From: Chengkuizengella marina
GTDB lineage: Bacteria > Bacillota > Bacilli > Paenibacillales > KCTC-33759
Direction of reading: 5' to 3'
Length of the DNA stretch: 64,000 nt
NCBI RefSeq assembly: GCF_009910845.1
Contig: NZ_SIJB01000029.1
Location: 1 to 64,000, forward strand
Shown: positions 33,939-43,889 of the stretch, piece by piece
How positions within the stretch are numbered: position 1 is the stretch's first letter
How the letters are laid out: each line of letters starts with the position of its first letter
The notes under the pieces: generated by a model
What the model was told of the DNA's origin: nothing
Databases searched by the model: none
Seen by the model: the letters and a program-made list of their open reading frames with translations, nothing else
Program-made: the position numbers and the translations under genes

Positions 33939-35327
33939 ATGGAACAAATCAAATCATTTTTATTGAAAAATAAAAGTACACTGTTAGATGAACTTATAGA
34001 GTGCATTCAAATTCCAAGTATTAGTACAGTTCGTTCATCCAAAAAGGATATGTATCGTTGTGCCGATTACATTAAAGCATATTTATCTCAAATTGGATTA
34101 GAAAATGTTCAATATCTAGACGGAGGGGGTTACCCGGCAATATATGCGGATTGGATACATGCAAAAAACAAACCAACTGTGCTTATCTACGGACATTATG
34201 ATGTACAACCTGCAGAATCTTTAGATGGTTGGATATCTGATCCTTTTCTGCCAGAGATACGGGATGATTATGTTTATGGTAGAGGAGCAACGGATAATAA
34301 AGGGCAATTATTCATGCAGCTTAAGGCAATAGAAACCCTCTTCCAAATTCATGAGTGTTTACCAGTGAACGTAAAACTAATTATTGAGGGTGAAGAAGAA
34401 ATTGGAAGTTTAACAATGACAGAGATCATTGAAAAACATAAAGATCGCTTATCTGCTGATTTATTAGTCGTTTCAGATACAGGTTCATTACAAAAGGATG
34501 CCCCAGCCATTTGTTACGGATTAAGAGGAATAATTGGATTTGAGCTATCGGTTCAAGGGCCTAATAGAGATTTGCATTCAGGAAGTATATATGGAGGGGT
34601 GGTTCAGAATCCAATTTATGCATTAGTTCATTTATTAAATTCCATGAAAAATGAGTTAGGTGTGATTTCAATTCCAGGATTCTATGATGATGTACAACTT
34701 CTGACAGACCTTGAGAAGGAATCACTAAACGCTATTTCCTTATCTGAAGAAAAATTGAAAGAGGATATTGGTGTGAAACAATTTTTTGGAGAAGAAGGAT
34801 ATTCTTTTTTGGAAAGGGTTTGGGTGAGACCAACATTAGAAGTGAATGGAATTGAGGGAGGTTATCAAGGTGAAGGAATGAAGAGTATTATACCTGAAAA
34901 AGCAAAAGTGAAGGTAACCTGTCGCATTGTTCCAAATCAAAAGGGTGAGGTTTTACAGTCGATCATTGAAAAACATATCACTAAGAATATACCTGCTGGT
35001 GTAAAAGTAGAGGTAGAGTGGAATAAATGTTCTAATCCATTCTACATACAACCAGAACATCCATATCTTTTAAAGGCGTTAAATTCACTTCAAAGTGTGT
35101 TTGATAAACCGGTTCAGCTTATTCGGGGAGGCGGGACTATTGCAGCTGTTGAAATGTTAAATCAGTCACTTAATATGCCTGCTGTATTAATTGGATTTGG
35201 TCATTCCTCATCAAATGTGCACTCAGTAAATGAAAACATGTCTGTAGAAAAATTTGAAAAAGCAATTTTAGCACTTTGTAACTATTATTTATCTTTAGGT
35301 AGTGATCATGTTGAAGAGGAAAGCTAA
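33939..35327 (+). CDS. M20-family metallopeptidase (dipeptidase)
   Basis: 462-residue zinc peptidase of the M20/ArgE/DapE superfamily, cutting dipeptides or N-acyl amino acids in the cytosol. The first metal-binding motif is YGHYDVQPA (about 85-93), with GRGATDNKGQ near 118 carrying the bridging Asp, EGEEEIGS near 150 holding the catalytic Glu pair, and VSDTG near 178 and a C-terminal GHSSSNVHSVNE motif with the last histidine. The full set indicates an active enzyme. ATG 33939 follows GGGAGG 7 bases upstream. A PLP-enzyme fragment follows it after 7 bases. Confidence 0.95.
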   Translation: MEQIKSFLLKNKSTLLDELIECIQIPSISTVRSSKKDMYRCADYIKAYLSQIGLENVQYLDGGGYPAIYADWIHAKNKPTVLIYGHYDVQPAESLDGWISDPFLPEIRDDYVYGRGATDNKGQLFMQLKAIETLFQIHECLPVNVKLIIEGEEEIGSLTMTEIIEKHKDRLSADLLVVSDTGSLQKDAPAICYGLRGIIGFELSVQGPNRDLHSGSIYGGVVQNPIYALVHLLNSMKNELGVISIPGFYDDVQLLTDLEKESLNAISLSEEKLKEDIGVKQFFGEEGYSFLERVWVRPTLEVNGIEGGYQGEGMKSIIPEKAKVKVTCRIVPNQKGEVLQSIIEKHITKNIPAGVKVEVEWNKCSNPFYIQPEHPYLLKALNSLQSVFDKPVQLIRGGGTIAAVEMLNQSLNMPAVLIGFGHSSSNVHSVNENMSVEKFEKAILALCNYYLSLGSDHVEEES

Positions 35328-35334
35328 TCATATA

Positions 35335-35520
35335 ATGAAAGAGATCATTTGGAAAGTAAATGATGAGGAAGCAAAAGATGCACAACTAGAATTAGGTAAA
35401 CGTGGTTTCTTGTTAGAGTTATCTTCTGCTACCATATTATCAGTTATAATGAAACTACAGGTACAACAATTTATAACTTCCAAAGATAAGGTTGTTGCAA
35501 TAGTTGCATCTTCATATTAA
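35335..35520 (+). pseudogene. C-terminal fragment of a fold-type II PLP enzyme (threonine synthase/dehydratase-like)
   Basis: 61 residues reading VNDEEAKDAQLELGKRGFLL, ELSSATILSVIMKL and DKVVAIVASSY match the C-terminal end of threonine synthase/dehydratase-like enzymes (typical ...EGIFVEPSSAA...VVCVLTSSG). The whole catalytic N-terminal part, including the PLP lysine, is missing. An ATG and a moderate SD (GAGGAAAG) happen to be present, so a small product might be translated. The ORF ends four bases into the convergent catalase-like gene. Confidence 0.6.
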
Positions 35521-36530
35521 TCTACAGGTTCAAGCATTTTACGATTATCCCTAACATGTCTGAATTTAGACAAGTTTTTGTAAATTTCAACACGTGCGCG
35601 ATTTATACCACCGATAGGTTGATGCTCTAATAAAGTATGACCTGGTGAAAAGGACATCTCCTCAGCTAACTCATCTCTTTCTTTTGTTCTAAAAGTTTGC
35701 TGAGGTATTTTTATCGTCGCTACTTTTATAAAAGGGGAGTCTGTCTCTTTCCATTCAACACCTGCATCTTCAACTGGCATCAAATTAGGATCTTTTTGAA
35801 ACTGAACCATAAAATCAAAGCTGGCTTCGCTTTCTCTGAGGTGTTTTTCAATATTATCTGTTAAATAAGTATCTGTAAGATCATTTGGTAAAGAACTTTT
35901 GTATGTTGATGTAGGGATAATAGAGTATTTAACCACGTTATTTTTACCAAACAAATAAGGGGTTGTGCTCCAAAAACGAATATCTAAAGGAGAAGTTTGA
36001 TTTTTCCTTCCTTTTTTCATTTCTTTAAGGAGATGTCCTTTTCCAGACATCATGAATTTTAGAAGTAACACCAATGGATTCCATTTTATAACATAGTAAA
36101 CAGCATCATGAAATAATTTGACTGTTCCTAGTGGCATAGTTGGATAACTCAATAATACAAAATCTTGCGTTTCTTTTTCCTCTTTAAGATATTTTTCTCC
36201 GTCTACATCCATTAATTTAATGGCAAATCCACGAAAGTCTTTCTTTTTATCAGATTGTGGCGTTCCACTAGCATTCGAAATTCTAATCCATGCCGAATAA
36301 GTTTTTTCCTTTTGAAAAACTCCTACTTTAAGTTCTTCAGGAAGATCTGATGCAATTTTGAATTCAGCTTTTAATAAGGCTAAATGTTTTGGATGAGCAT
36401 CTCTTTTTGTATTTCCTTTTTCATAATCTTTTTCCATTTTTCCTTGTAATAAAGATTGCATAGATTGTATAAGGGATGGTTCATCAGCAGGGATAGACTC
36501 AAATTTTGTTGCTGAATATGTATTTTTCAT
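35517..36530 (-). CDS. Catalase-family (heme) protein
   Basis: 337-residue protein of the catalase-related family (y4iL-like short catalase relatives). Segments YSAWIRISNASGTPQSDKKKDFRGFAIKL (about 82-110) and the C-terminal HQPIGGINRARVEIYKNLSKFR, with the R-x3-Y that would give the proximal heme tyrosine, fit the family. The usual catalase VHAKG-type active-site histidine segment is not evident, so peroxide-dismutase activity is uncertain; a heme-dependent peroxidase or oxygenase role is possible. ATG 36530 has AAGGAG upstream on the minus strand. Confidence 0.85.
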   Translation of the reverse strand: MKNTYSATKFESIPADEPSLIQSMQSLLQGKMEKDYEKGNTKRDAHPKHLALLKAEFKIASDLPEELKVGVFQKEKTYSAWIRISNASGTPQSDKKKDFRGFAIKLMDVDGEKYLKEEKETQDFVLLSYPTMPLGTVKLFHDAVYYVIKWNPLVLLLKFMMSGKGHLLKEMKKGRKNQTSPLDIRFWSTTPYLFGKNNVVKYSIIPTSTYKSSLPNDLTDTYLTDNIEKHLRESEASFDFMVQFQKDPNLMPVEDAGVEWKETDSPFIKVATIKIPQQTFRTKERDELAEEMSFSPGHTLLEHQPIGGINRARVEIYKNLSKFRHVRDNRKMLEPVD

Positions 36531-36834
36531 AACTAAACTCCTTAAATTTGAAATAGTTTCATTTGTTAGTTACTAATAACTATTATACTATTTTATACTA
36601 TATGATCTTTGATTTTTTTTCAATATTTTTAGGAAGAATATAGTCATACATAATAATTGCATTTTATTCCATCTATTATTGGTATGTAATAAAAATATTA
36701 TTCTAAAAACATTATAATGTTTATACTTAGGAGTTCTAATGGTAATGGTATAATAAAATTCAAACTGGAAGAATATACATTTAGTTTAATTTACAAAGAT
36801 TAGTAGCTTAATGAGAGAGAGGAGATAAATAAAT
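36531..36834. other. AT-rich intergenic region between divergent genes
   Basis: Nothing beyond likely promoters is visible. A small palindromic element AGTTACTAATAACT lies at about 36566-36579 near the start of the catalase-like gene. The region separates it from the SnoaL-like gene read to the right. Confidence 0.4.
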
Positions 36835-37317
36835 ATGAACAATAATGAAGAATTGATTTATAAGCTTTACACAAGTTTTCAAAATAAAGATTTTAAAGCG
36901 ATCCAATCATGTTATCATGAGGATGCAACATTTACAGATCATGCATTTCCTAATTTAAAGGGAAAAGAGCCTAGTGCAATGTGGAACATGCTGTTTGGGA
37001 ATAATGATCATGTTGAAATCACTTTTGATAGTGTGCAAGCAGATGACTATACAGGACAGGCTAGGTGGATTGCCAAATATCCCTTTTCACAAACAGGTAG
37101 AAACGTGACAAATGTTATCCATGCTTCATTTGAATTTAAAGATGGGAAGATCGTTAAACATGAGGAAGATTTTGATTTTAATAAATGGTCACGAATGGCT
37201 TTTGGACCCATCGGTTTTTTAATAGGGTGGACTCCTTTTTTTAAAAAGAAAATACAGAAGACAGCGGATGAAAGATTAGTTAAATACATAGCAAAACACT
37301 CTGAGTATCAAAACTAG
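36835..37317 (+). CDS. SnoaL-like / NTF2-fold protein
   Basis: 160-residue cytosolic protein with a cone-shaped NTF2/SnoaL fold, seen in the start IYKLYTSFQNKDFKAIQSCYHEDATFTDHAF (about 6-37) and the central sheet TARWIAKYPFSQTGR and VIHASFEFKDGKIVKHEEDFD. Such proteins bind small ligands or act as polyketide-like cyclases or isomerases; the function is not known. SD GAGAGGAG precedes ATG 36835. A bidirectional terminator separates it from threonine synthase. Confidence 0.87.
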   Translation: MNNNEELIYKLYTSFQNKDFKAIQSCYHEDATFTDHAFPNLKGKEPSAMWNMLFGNNDHVEITFDSVQADDYTGQARWIAKYPFSQTGRNVTNVIHASFEFKDGKIVKHEEDFDFNKWSRMAFGPIGFLIGWTPFFKKKIQKTADERLVKYIAKHSEYQN

Positions 37318-37319
37318 TT

Positions 37320-37358
37320 TAAAAACCCGCTACTTTATTTCAGTAGCGGATGGATTTT
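37320..37358. terminator. Bidirectional terminator
   Basis: CCGCTAC / GTAGCGG stem with an A-run on its left and T-rich sequence on its right, between two convergent genes. Confidence 0.82.
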
Positions 37359-37362
37359 CATT

Positions 37363-38577
37363 TTAAATATCATCACTAGGTTGAAGAATAGCTGGTTCTC
37401 CTGGATGATACGGATATTTAATTCCAGCACCTGTGTTAAGCAATACAACCTTCTCATCTTCTTTAATCCAGTTTTGCTCTCTTAATTTTATAGCTGCAGC
37501 AAGATTTGCAGCTCCTTCTGGACATGCGAATAGTCCTTCTATTGAAGCGATTTCTTCCTGACATTTTACAATCGCCTCATCATCAACGGCTATAGCACAC
37601 CCGTCTGTTTCATAGATGGACTCTAACACTAAAAAGTCACCGATTGCTTTAGGTACGTTAATACCGAATGCTAACGTATCTGCGTCTTCCCACATGACAG
37701 ATTCTTTTTTATTTTCTTCCCAAGCTTTTACGATAGGAGCACATCCTGTAGCTTGAACTGCAACAAGTCGAGGCATTTTTTTACCAATCCAACCGATTTC
37801 TTGAAGTTCTTTCAATCCTTTATAAATACCGATAATACCTACACCACCACCAGTTGGATAAAGAATCACATCAGGAACCTGCCAACCGAGTTGTTCTGCG
37901 ATTTCTAATCCCATTGTTTTCTTTCCTTCAATACGATATGGCTCTTTTAAAGTAGACGCGTCGTAGAGACTGTTTTTATGGACTGTTCTTCCAACAATCT
38001 TACCTGCATCACTGATCAAACCATCCACTAAGTAAAGATTTGCACCTGCAATGGCAGTTTCACTTCTAGTAATTTTTGGTGCTTTAATCGGCATGACAAT
38101 GTTAGCTTCAATTCCAGCTCTAGCTGCATATAAAGACCAAGCCCCACCTGCATTTCCATTTGTAGGCATAGCTAGTGATTTCACACCTAGTTCCTTTGCT
38201 TTGGATATCCCGACTGCTGCTCCTCTGGCTTTGAAACAACCTGAAGGAATGGTACCCTCATCTTTTAATAATAGGTTCGGAATACCTACTTTTTCTCCTA
38301 AATTTTTAAGAGGAATCAGAGGGGTCATTCCTTCACCAAGTGAGACAATATTTTCTTCTGACTTCACTGGTAGAAGCTCACGATAACGCCATAAGCTTGG
38401 CTCTCTTGTAATTAAATCTGTTTTACTCCATTTTGATCTCAGCTTTTGTAAATCATACTTTACAAGTAAAGGACTTCCACACTCACATAATTGGTTTATG
38501 TCTTCAACACTATATGTTTTATTACATTTGGGGCATTCCAAATGAGAGACAAAACTAGATGGTTTACGTTCAGACAT
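37363..38577 (-). CDS. thrC: Threonine synthase
   Basis: 404-residue PLP enzyme converting O-phosphohomoserine to threonine. The N-terminus carries a zinc-ribbon-like four-cysteine motif (CPKC near 15, CECG near 32). The PLP lysine lies in PSGCFKARGAAVG near 113, and TGGGVGIIGIYKGLKEL near 243 binds the cofactor phosphate. The C-terminus has GLFACPEGAANLAAAIKL and NTGAGIKYPY. ATG 38577 follows TAGGAGGATAAAAG on the minus strand. The zinc ribbon is typical of the 400-aa type of threonine synthase; a related threonine dehydratase role cannot be excluded. No other thr gene is adjacent. Confidence 0.85.
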   Translation of the reverse strand: MSERKPSSFVSHLECPKCNKTYSVEDINQLCECGSPLLVKYDLQKLRSKWSKTDLITREPSLWRYRELLPVKSEENIVSLGEGMTPLIPLKNLGEKVGIPNLLLKDEGTIPSGCFKARGAAVGISKAKELGVKSLAMPTNGNAGGAWSLYAARAGIEANIVMPIKAPKITRSETAIAGANLYLVDGLISDAGKIVGRTVHKNSLYDASTLKEPYRIEGKKTMGLEIAEQLGWQVPDVILYPTGGGVGIIGIYKGLKELQEIGWIGKKMPRLVAVQATGCAPIVKAWEENKKESVMWEDADTLAFGINVPKAIGDFLVLESIYETDGCAIAVDDEAIVKCQEEIASIEGLFACPEGAANLAAAIKLREQNWIKEDEKVVLLNTGAGIKYPYHPGEPAILQPSDDI

Positions 38578-38848
38578 TCTTTTATCCTCCTAACAAATAT
38601 AAAAGTATATATCAAATAAAATTACTAAAAATATTCTTTATCCATCATAAATGATATTTTATAATAACAAAAATAGATTATTATTATACTTAAAATAAGT
38701 AAACGATTATGGTTTTGAATCTGTATCCAAGGTAAGAAACGGAACTATATAACCTTGTGATACGTATTAAACAAAGATAGCTTTGATTTTAAATAGTAAT
38801 AAGCAAGCTTTGCTTTAAAAAAGATAATTTTTTGAGGAGTGAGATTTC

Positions 38849-39151
38849 ATGAGAAAGGTTATGATTGATGGGTTTGTAAAACCACTAGTTCATGGTGGTA
38901 TCATATTATTGATTACGTTTATTATCGCATTGTCCATTGGAGAAATCCATTCAATAGGAAATATTACTTTAAAAGTTGCAATAATACTTATTATTCTAGC
39001 TATTATAACATCTGGGACAGCTGTAAATGGAGATCGTATGAGAGCAAATTTTGCATATGAAACTAGGCAAGACACCTATTCAAGAATGAGATGGTCTAAG
39101 AACTTTTTATTGATGTCTATTCCAAGTTTAGTCGTTTGGATCATTACTTAA
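38849..39151 (+). CDS. Small membrane protein (DUF5316-like)
   Basis: 100-residue membrane protein with three hydrophobic segments (about 12-28, 38-55 and 84-99) and a polar loop SGTAVNGDRMRANFAYETRQD between the second and third. The GDRMRANF motif recalls DUF5316-type proteins of Bacilli, whose function is unknown. SD TTTGAGGAGTGAG precedes the ATG. It stands alone upstream of sbcD. Confidence 0.7.
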   Translation: MRKVMIDGFVKPLVHGGIILLITFIIALSIGEIHSIGNITLKVAIILIILAIITSGTAVNGDRMRANFAYETRQDTYSRMRWSKNFLLMSIPSLVVWIIT

Positions 39152-39341
39152 AATGAGCTTCAAAAATGGAGCTATTTTAGGAAAAAAACCATAAACTGGA
39201 AAGATTAACTACATAAATTATCTTTCAAACCAATGTTCAAGAATAGTATAATGATAGGAACATAGTGATGAAACTTAAAAAGGGTGATATATTTGAGAAA
39301 ATTAGTAATTAAAGAAAAAAAATAAAGGCAGGTGTGTGATA

Positions 39342-40499
39342 GTGAAGCTGTTTCATACAGCGGATTGGCATTTAGGCAAGCTGGTGCAAGGTGTATATAT
39401 GACTGAGGATCAACGTTATGTATTAGATCAGTTTATAGAGGCGGTTAAACAAGAAAACCCAGATGCGGTCATTATTGCAGGCGATTTATACGATCGAGCA
39501 GTACCTCCAACGGAAGCGATCGATTTATTGGATGAAGTGCTCAAAACAATTGTGATTGAATGCAAAACTCCAGTCATTGCTGTAGCAGGAAATCATGATA
39601 GTCCAGGAAGACTGCAATTTGGAAGTCGAATGATGAAAGATGCAGGTTATTACATAGTAGGAGAGTTTACAGATGATTTTGATCCAGTCATACTGAACGA
39701 TCAATTTGGTGAGGTTCACTTCCATCTGGTTCCTTATGCAGAACCAGGGAAAGTTAGATATGTTTTATTGAACGATAAAATACGTACATATGATGAAGCA
39801 ATGAAAGCAACTATAGATCGAATTCAAGAAAAAATGGATTCAAATGCACGACACATTTTTGTAGGTCATGCGTTTGTTACTCCATATGGTGAAAAAATGG
39901 AAAATACAAGTGATTCAGAACGTCCTCTTTCTCTAGGAGGCACGGAATATGTTCGTGCTGAATATTTTAAACCGTTTCATTACACCGCTTTAGGCCATTT
40001 ACATCAAGCCCATTATGTGAAAGATGAAACGATTAGATATGCAGGTTCACCATTAAAATACTCCATTTCCGAAGAAAAACATAATAAGATTTTTTACATA
40101 GTTGAATTAGATGAAAATGGACAAACAAATATCGAGAAACGCAAACTAGCACCTAAGAAAGATATGTATACGATCGAAGGAAAACTTGAAGAAATTGAAC
40201 AGATGGAGAAAAATGAGGACTATGTTTTTGTTCGTCTCTTAGATGAAACTCCAGTTTTATCTCCAATGGAACGTGTACGCAGTGTTTTTCCAAATGCAAT
40301 GCATGTTGAGCGGAAATTACCTTTAACTCAACTCTATAACAACAAACATCAGGTTGTTAAAAGATCAAAAATGGATGAAATGTCTCTTTTTAAAGCCTTT
40401 TACAAAGAAGTAAAAGGTATGGAAGTTGCGGAAGAGATAGAAAAACAATTTTCCGACATTTTACAAGGAATGCTGCAAGTAGAAGGTGAGTCAAGATGA
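39342..40499 (+). CDS. sbcD: Exonuclease subunit SbcD
   Basis: Nuclease subunit of the SbcCD (Mre11-Rad50) complex, which cuts hairpins and DNA ends during repair. The 385-residue protein has the metallophosphoesterase motifs DWHLG (about 9), AGDLYDR near 45, AGNHDSP near 83, and the later GH...GHLHQAH histidines near 170 and 215. GTG 39342 (VKLFHTADWHLG) fits the family start and has AGGCAGGTG 7 bases upstream; GTG 39336 is an alternative. It overlaps sbcC by ATGA. Confidence 0.96.
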   Translation: MKLFHTADWHLGKLVQGVYMTEDQRYVLDQFIEAVKQENPDAVIIAGDLYDRAVPPTEAIDLLDEVLKTIVIECKTPVIAVAGNHDSPGRLQFGSRMMKDAGYYIVGEFTDDFDPVILNDQFGEVHFHLVPYAEPGKVRYVLLNDKIRTYDEAMKATIDRIQEKMDSNARHIFVGHAFVTPYGEKMENTSDSERPLSLGGTEYVRAEYFKPFHYTALGHLHQAHYVKDETIRYAGSPLKYSISEEKHNKIFYIVELDENGQTNIEKRKLAPKKDMYTIEGKLEEIEQMEKNEDYVFVRLLDETPVLSPMERVRSVFPNAMHVERKLPLTQLYNNKHQVVKRSKMDEMSLFKAFYKEVKGMEVAEEIEKQFSDILQGMLQVEGESR

Positions 40500-43400
40500 G
40501 ACCAATAAAAATGAAAATGACTGCTTTTGGTCCTTATAAACAAACGGAAATGATTGATTTCACTCAGTTACAGGAACATCGTTTATTTGTGATTTCAGGC
40601 AAAACAGGTGCGGGAAAAACCTCTATTTTTGATGCGATTTGTTTTGCTTTATTTGGTGAAGCGAGTGGTCAGGATCGTAACGATTCAAAAATGCTGCGTA
40701 GTCAATTTGCTGAAGATGACCTATTTACTTCCGTAGAGCTTGAATTTGGGCTAAAAAAAAGGACTTATCGTATATTCCGCCAACTGCCTCATGTAAAATC
40801 AGGCAACAAAAGTGCAACAGGAGAACGATATGAATTTTTTGAAACGACAGATGGAATGGAAAAACCGATGTGTGAACGTTTTATCGTATCTCAAGTTAAT
40901 GAAACAGTACATCAATTATTAGGTATAAACAAAGAGCAGTTTAATCAAATTGTTATGCTACCCCAGGGAGAATTCCGAAAGCTATTAACGTCAGATACAG
41001 AAAATAAAGAAGAAATATTGCGTAGAATTTTCAAAACAGGATTATATAAAAATGTAGAAAATATATTGAATGATAAGCGAAAACAATCTCAATCTCTTTT
41101 TGAACAGCAAATTAAAGAGAGAGGCATTTATATAAACAGTCTGAAAACAGCATTACCTATGAGGGAGAACACACCATTAACTGAAGTTTTTGGGCAGGAG
41201 TTTTATAATCAATTTCAAATTTTAGATGCACTTGAACAAGAGATTTCTTTTTATAAAGAACAATCGAACAAAAGTAAACTCAAATTACAACAAGAAACGA
41301 AAAAACTGCAAGATCAGACGGTTAAATTTCATCACGCAGAAGCAATAAATCAACGATTTGATACATTGGAACAAAAAAGAAAAGTAAAGGAAACGTTAGA
41401 AAGTCAGTTACCTCAAATGGCCTCTATCAAAAAAAGAATAGATTTAGCACAAAAAACGGATCTTTTAGAACTCATAGAGCAAAATCGAACAGAAGCTAAA
41501 AAAGATTTTATCTCTAAAAATGAGGAAATGGATAAAGTCAAAACTAGAAAGGTTCAAATAGAACAAAAGCTTAGAGATGCGATGACTGCCTATCAAATAG
41601 AGGAGAAAAAGCAATCTGAACTAAATCAGATCTCAAAACAGTTAGACCATCTTGGGCAGTGGTTTCCAGTCGTAAAAGAGTTAGATCAGAAGCAAATTCA
41701 AATCAAGGAACTTGAGCAGAAAATAGAACTTTTACAACAAACTTTTAAAACGATTGAACAGCAAATTCAGTCCAAAAACATAGAGAAAAATATAACTCGG
41801 GACGAAGCTAAAATATTGGAAGATAAGATTCGCTCATTACCAGAAAAACAAGAAAGCTTAGCAGAAAAACGAGAACAATCAATAGTGTTAACGGAATATG
41901 TAAAATTGAAACAAGTTATAGTTGAGGTAAGGGTAGAAGTAGAATCTAGTAAATTGGCTTGTGAAAAAATCCAAAACGATTACACCCAACTGGAAAAACA
42001 TTGGATTGAAGGACAGGCTAGTATTTTGGCATCTCATTTACATGATGGAGAGTTGTGTCCTGTTTGTGGAAGCACGGAACATCCTTTGAAAGCCAGTTAC
42101 GCTAGAGAGATTCCTTCAAAACACGACTTAGATTCTTCTAGAAAAGTAAAGGAAATAACTCAAGATGAATATCGTAAAGTTGAAGCTAAATTAGAGAATT
42201 TACTTCTACAAATCAAAGAAAAAGAAAGTGCTGTGATACAGTATGGTTTTCACTTAGAAAGTATAAATGAAGAATATCATCAATTTGTTCAAACAGGGAA
42301 GAAGCTAAAAAAAGAAGTAGAATTGTTAAAAGAAAAACAAATCAGGTTGGATCAGCTAAAACTAATATTGGAAAAGTTAAACCGGGAACTAGATCAAAAA
42401 ACACACAATAAAGATAAAAATTTAGCAGAACTAAATGAAATGAATACAAAATACGCTACTGCGAAAGCATTGCTGGAGCAAAGCCTTGTTAATATACCAG
42501 AGGAAGTTCGTTCTCTTGAGACATTGGAAAAAAGAATTGGACAAATACAAAAACACAAAGACGATTTACAACTTCAATGGAAAGCCGTGCAAGAACATCT
42601 AGAACAAACAAAAATAGAACATTCAGAAGTGAAGGTGTATTTTGTCAATCTAGAAAACCTTATGTTAGAAACCAAAGAAAAACTAGATAAAGCTAATAGA
42701 CAATATAACCAAAGCTTAGAAGAAGCTGGTTTTTCACAGGAATTAGAGTACCAGAGTGCTAAAATGTCAAAGGAGAAGCGTGAACAATTAACACAGCAAA
42801 TAGAAGAGTGGAGGTCTAACCTTTCAATCGTAACCAAACAGATAGAAGAACTAGAGGATGAATTAAAGGATAAACAGAAGGCTGATTTAAATAAGATACA
42901 GAATGATTTAGATCTTTTAAAAAACCAAGTTGATCATATTCGAGAACAATTTTATAAATTACATAATTACGCTGAACGTGCTGAAGAAGGAAAACAGAAC
43001 ATTTTATCAGTAAGTAAAAAAGTACAGGAAGCGGAAGATCAATACCAGTTAATTAAAGATTTATATGATCTAATTAGAGGTGATAATTCAAAACGAATTT
43101 CATTTGAACGTTACTTACAAATAGAGTTTTTAGAGCAAATCATACAAATGGCAAATCAGAGGCTGCAAAAGTTATCTAATGGTCAGTATCAGTTGTTGCG
43201 CAGTGATCGATTGGAAAAACGAGGAAGGCAAAGTGGTCTTGGTTTAGACGTATATGATCACTACACAGGACAATTGCGAGATGTGAAAACAATGTCTGGA
43301 GGGGAAAAATTTAATGCATCTCTCTGTCTAGCATTAGGTATGGCAGATGTAATTCAGTCCTTTGAGGGTGGGATCTCGATTGAAACGATGTTTATTGATG

Positions 43401-43588
43401 AAGGATTCGGTTCATTAGATGAGGAATCATTAACAAAAGCGATAGATACATTGATAGATTTACAAAAATCAGGACGGATGATTGGTGTTATTTCACATGT
43501 ACAAGAATTAAAACAGTCGATTCCTGCTGTATTAGATGTCAAAAAAACAAAAGAAGGAATTAGTAGAACTGCTTTTGAAGTTAGATGA
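40496..43588 (+). CDS. sbcC: Exonuclease subunit SbcC
   Basis: 1030-residue SMC-like ATPase of the SbcCD complex. Walker A GKTGAGKTS (residues 35-43) lies at the N-terminus; long coiled coils (about 180-470 and 550-880) flank the zinc hook CPVCGSTEHP near 521; the C-terminal ABC half has MSGGEKFNASLCLALG near 937 and Walker B TMFIDEGFGSLDEESL near 964. Overlap with sbcD by four bases indicates coupled translation. The length and all motifs are intact. Confidence 0.97.
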   Translation: MRPIKMKMTAFGPYKQTEMIDFTQLQEHRLFVISGKTGAGKTSIFDAICFALFGEASGQDRNDSKMLRSQFAEDDLFTSVELEFGLKKRTYRIFRQLPHVKSGNKSATGERYEFFETTDGMEKPMCERFIVSQVNETVHQLLGINKEQFNQIVMLPQGEFRKLLTSDTENKEEILRRIFKTGLYKNVENILNDKRKQSQSLFEQQIKERGIYINSLKTALPMRENTPLTEVFGQEFYNQFQILDALEQEISFYKEQSNKSKLKLQQETKKLQDQTVKFHHAEAINQRFDTLEQKRKVKETLESQLPQMASIKKRIDLAQKTDLLELIEQNRTEAKKDFISKNEEMDKVKTRKVQIEQKLRDAMTAYQIEEKKQSELNQISKQLDHLGQWFPVVKELDQKQIQIKELEQKIELLQQTFKTIEQQIQSKNIEKNITRDEAKILEDKIRSLPEKQESLAEKREQSIVLTEYVKLKQVIVEVRVEVESSKLACEKIQNDYTQLEKHWIEGQASILASHLHDGELCPVCGSTEHPLKASYAREIPSKHDLDSSRKVKEITQDEYRKVEAKLENLLLQIKEKESAVIQYGFHLESINEEYHQFVQTGKKLKKEVELLKEKQIRLDQLKLILEKLNRELDQKTHNKDKNLAELNEMNTKYATAKALLEQSLVNIPEEVRSLETLEKRIGQIQKHKDDLQLQWKAVQEHLEQTKIEHSEVKVYFVNLENLMLETKEKLDKANRQYNQSLEEAGFSQELEYQSAKMSKEKREQLTQQIEEWRSNLSIVTKQIEELEDELKDKQKADLNKIQNDLDLLKNQVDHIREQFYKLHNYAERAEEGKQNILSVSKKVQEAEDQYQLIKDLYDLIRGDNSKRISFERYLQIEFLEQIIQMANQRLQKLSNGQYQLLRSDRLEKRGRQSGLGLDVYDHYTGQLRDVKTMSGGEKFNASLCLALGMADVIQSFEGGISIETMFIDEGFGSLDEESLTKAIDTLIDLQKSGRMIGVISHVQELKQSIPAVLDVKKTKEGISRTAFEVR

Positions 43589-43694
43589 AACGACTTTAAA
43601 AATTTTGACTTTTTTGTGAATGAATTGACACCTTTTCATACGCATGTTAGAATCATCTTCATACTCTAAACATTACAACTTCATAATAAAACTG

Positions 43695-43806
43695 CTCTTA
43701 TCAAGAGAGGTGGAGGGAATGTGCCCTATGAAACCCGGCAACCGTCAATGATAAATTGAAATGGTGCCAATTCGCACAAAGTGAAAACTTTGGAAGATGA
43801 GAGAAA
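43695..43806 (+). ncRNA. SAM-I riboswitch (S-box)
   Basis: Conserved S-box blocks in order: CTCTTATCAAGAGAGG-TGGAGGGA (43695-43718), CCCTATGAAACCCGGCAACC (43724-43743), GGTGCCAATTC (43764-43774) and the closing GATGAGA (43796-43802). S-adenosylmethionine binding should switch the downstream terminator on and silence metNIQ. Confidence 0.95.
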
Positions 43807-43828
43807 GGTAAATCATATATTTAATTCA

Positions 43829-43863
43829 CTAACCTTTCTGCTCATGCAGAAAGGTTTTTTGTT
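43829..43863 (+). terminator. Riboswitch-controlled terminator
   Basis: AACCTTTCTGC-TCAT-GCAGAAAGGTT hairpin followed by six T. Its 5' arm overlaps an antiterminator partner GAAAGGT at 43803-43809. Confidence 0.93.
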
Positions 43864-43889
43864 ATCAAAATTTAGGCAGGTGAAGCATC

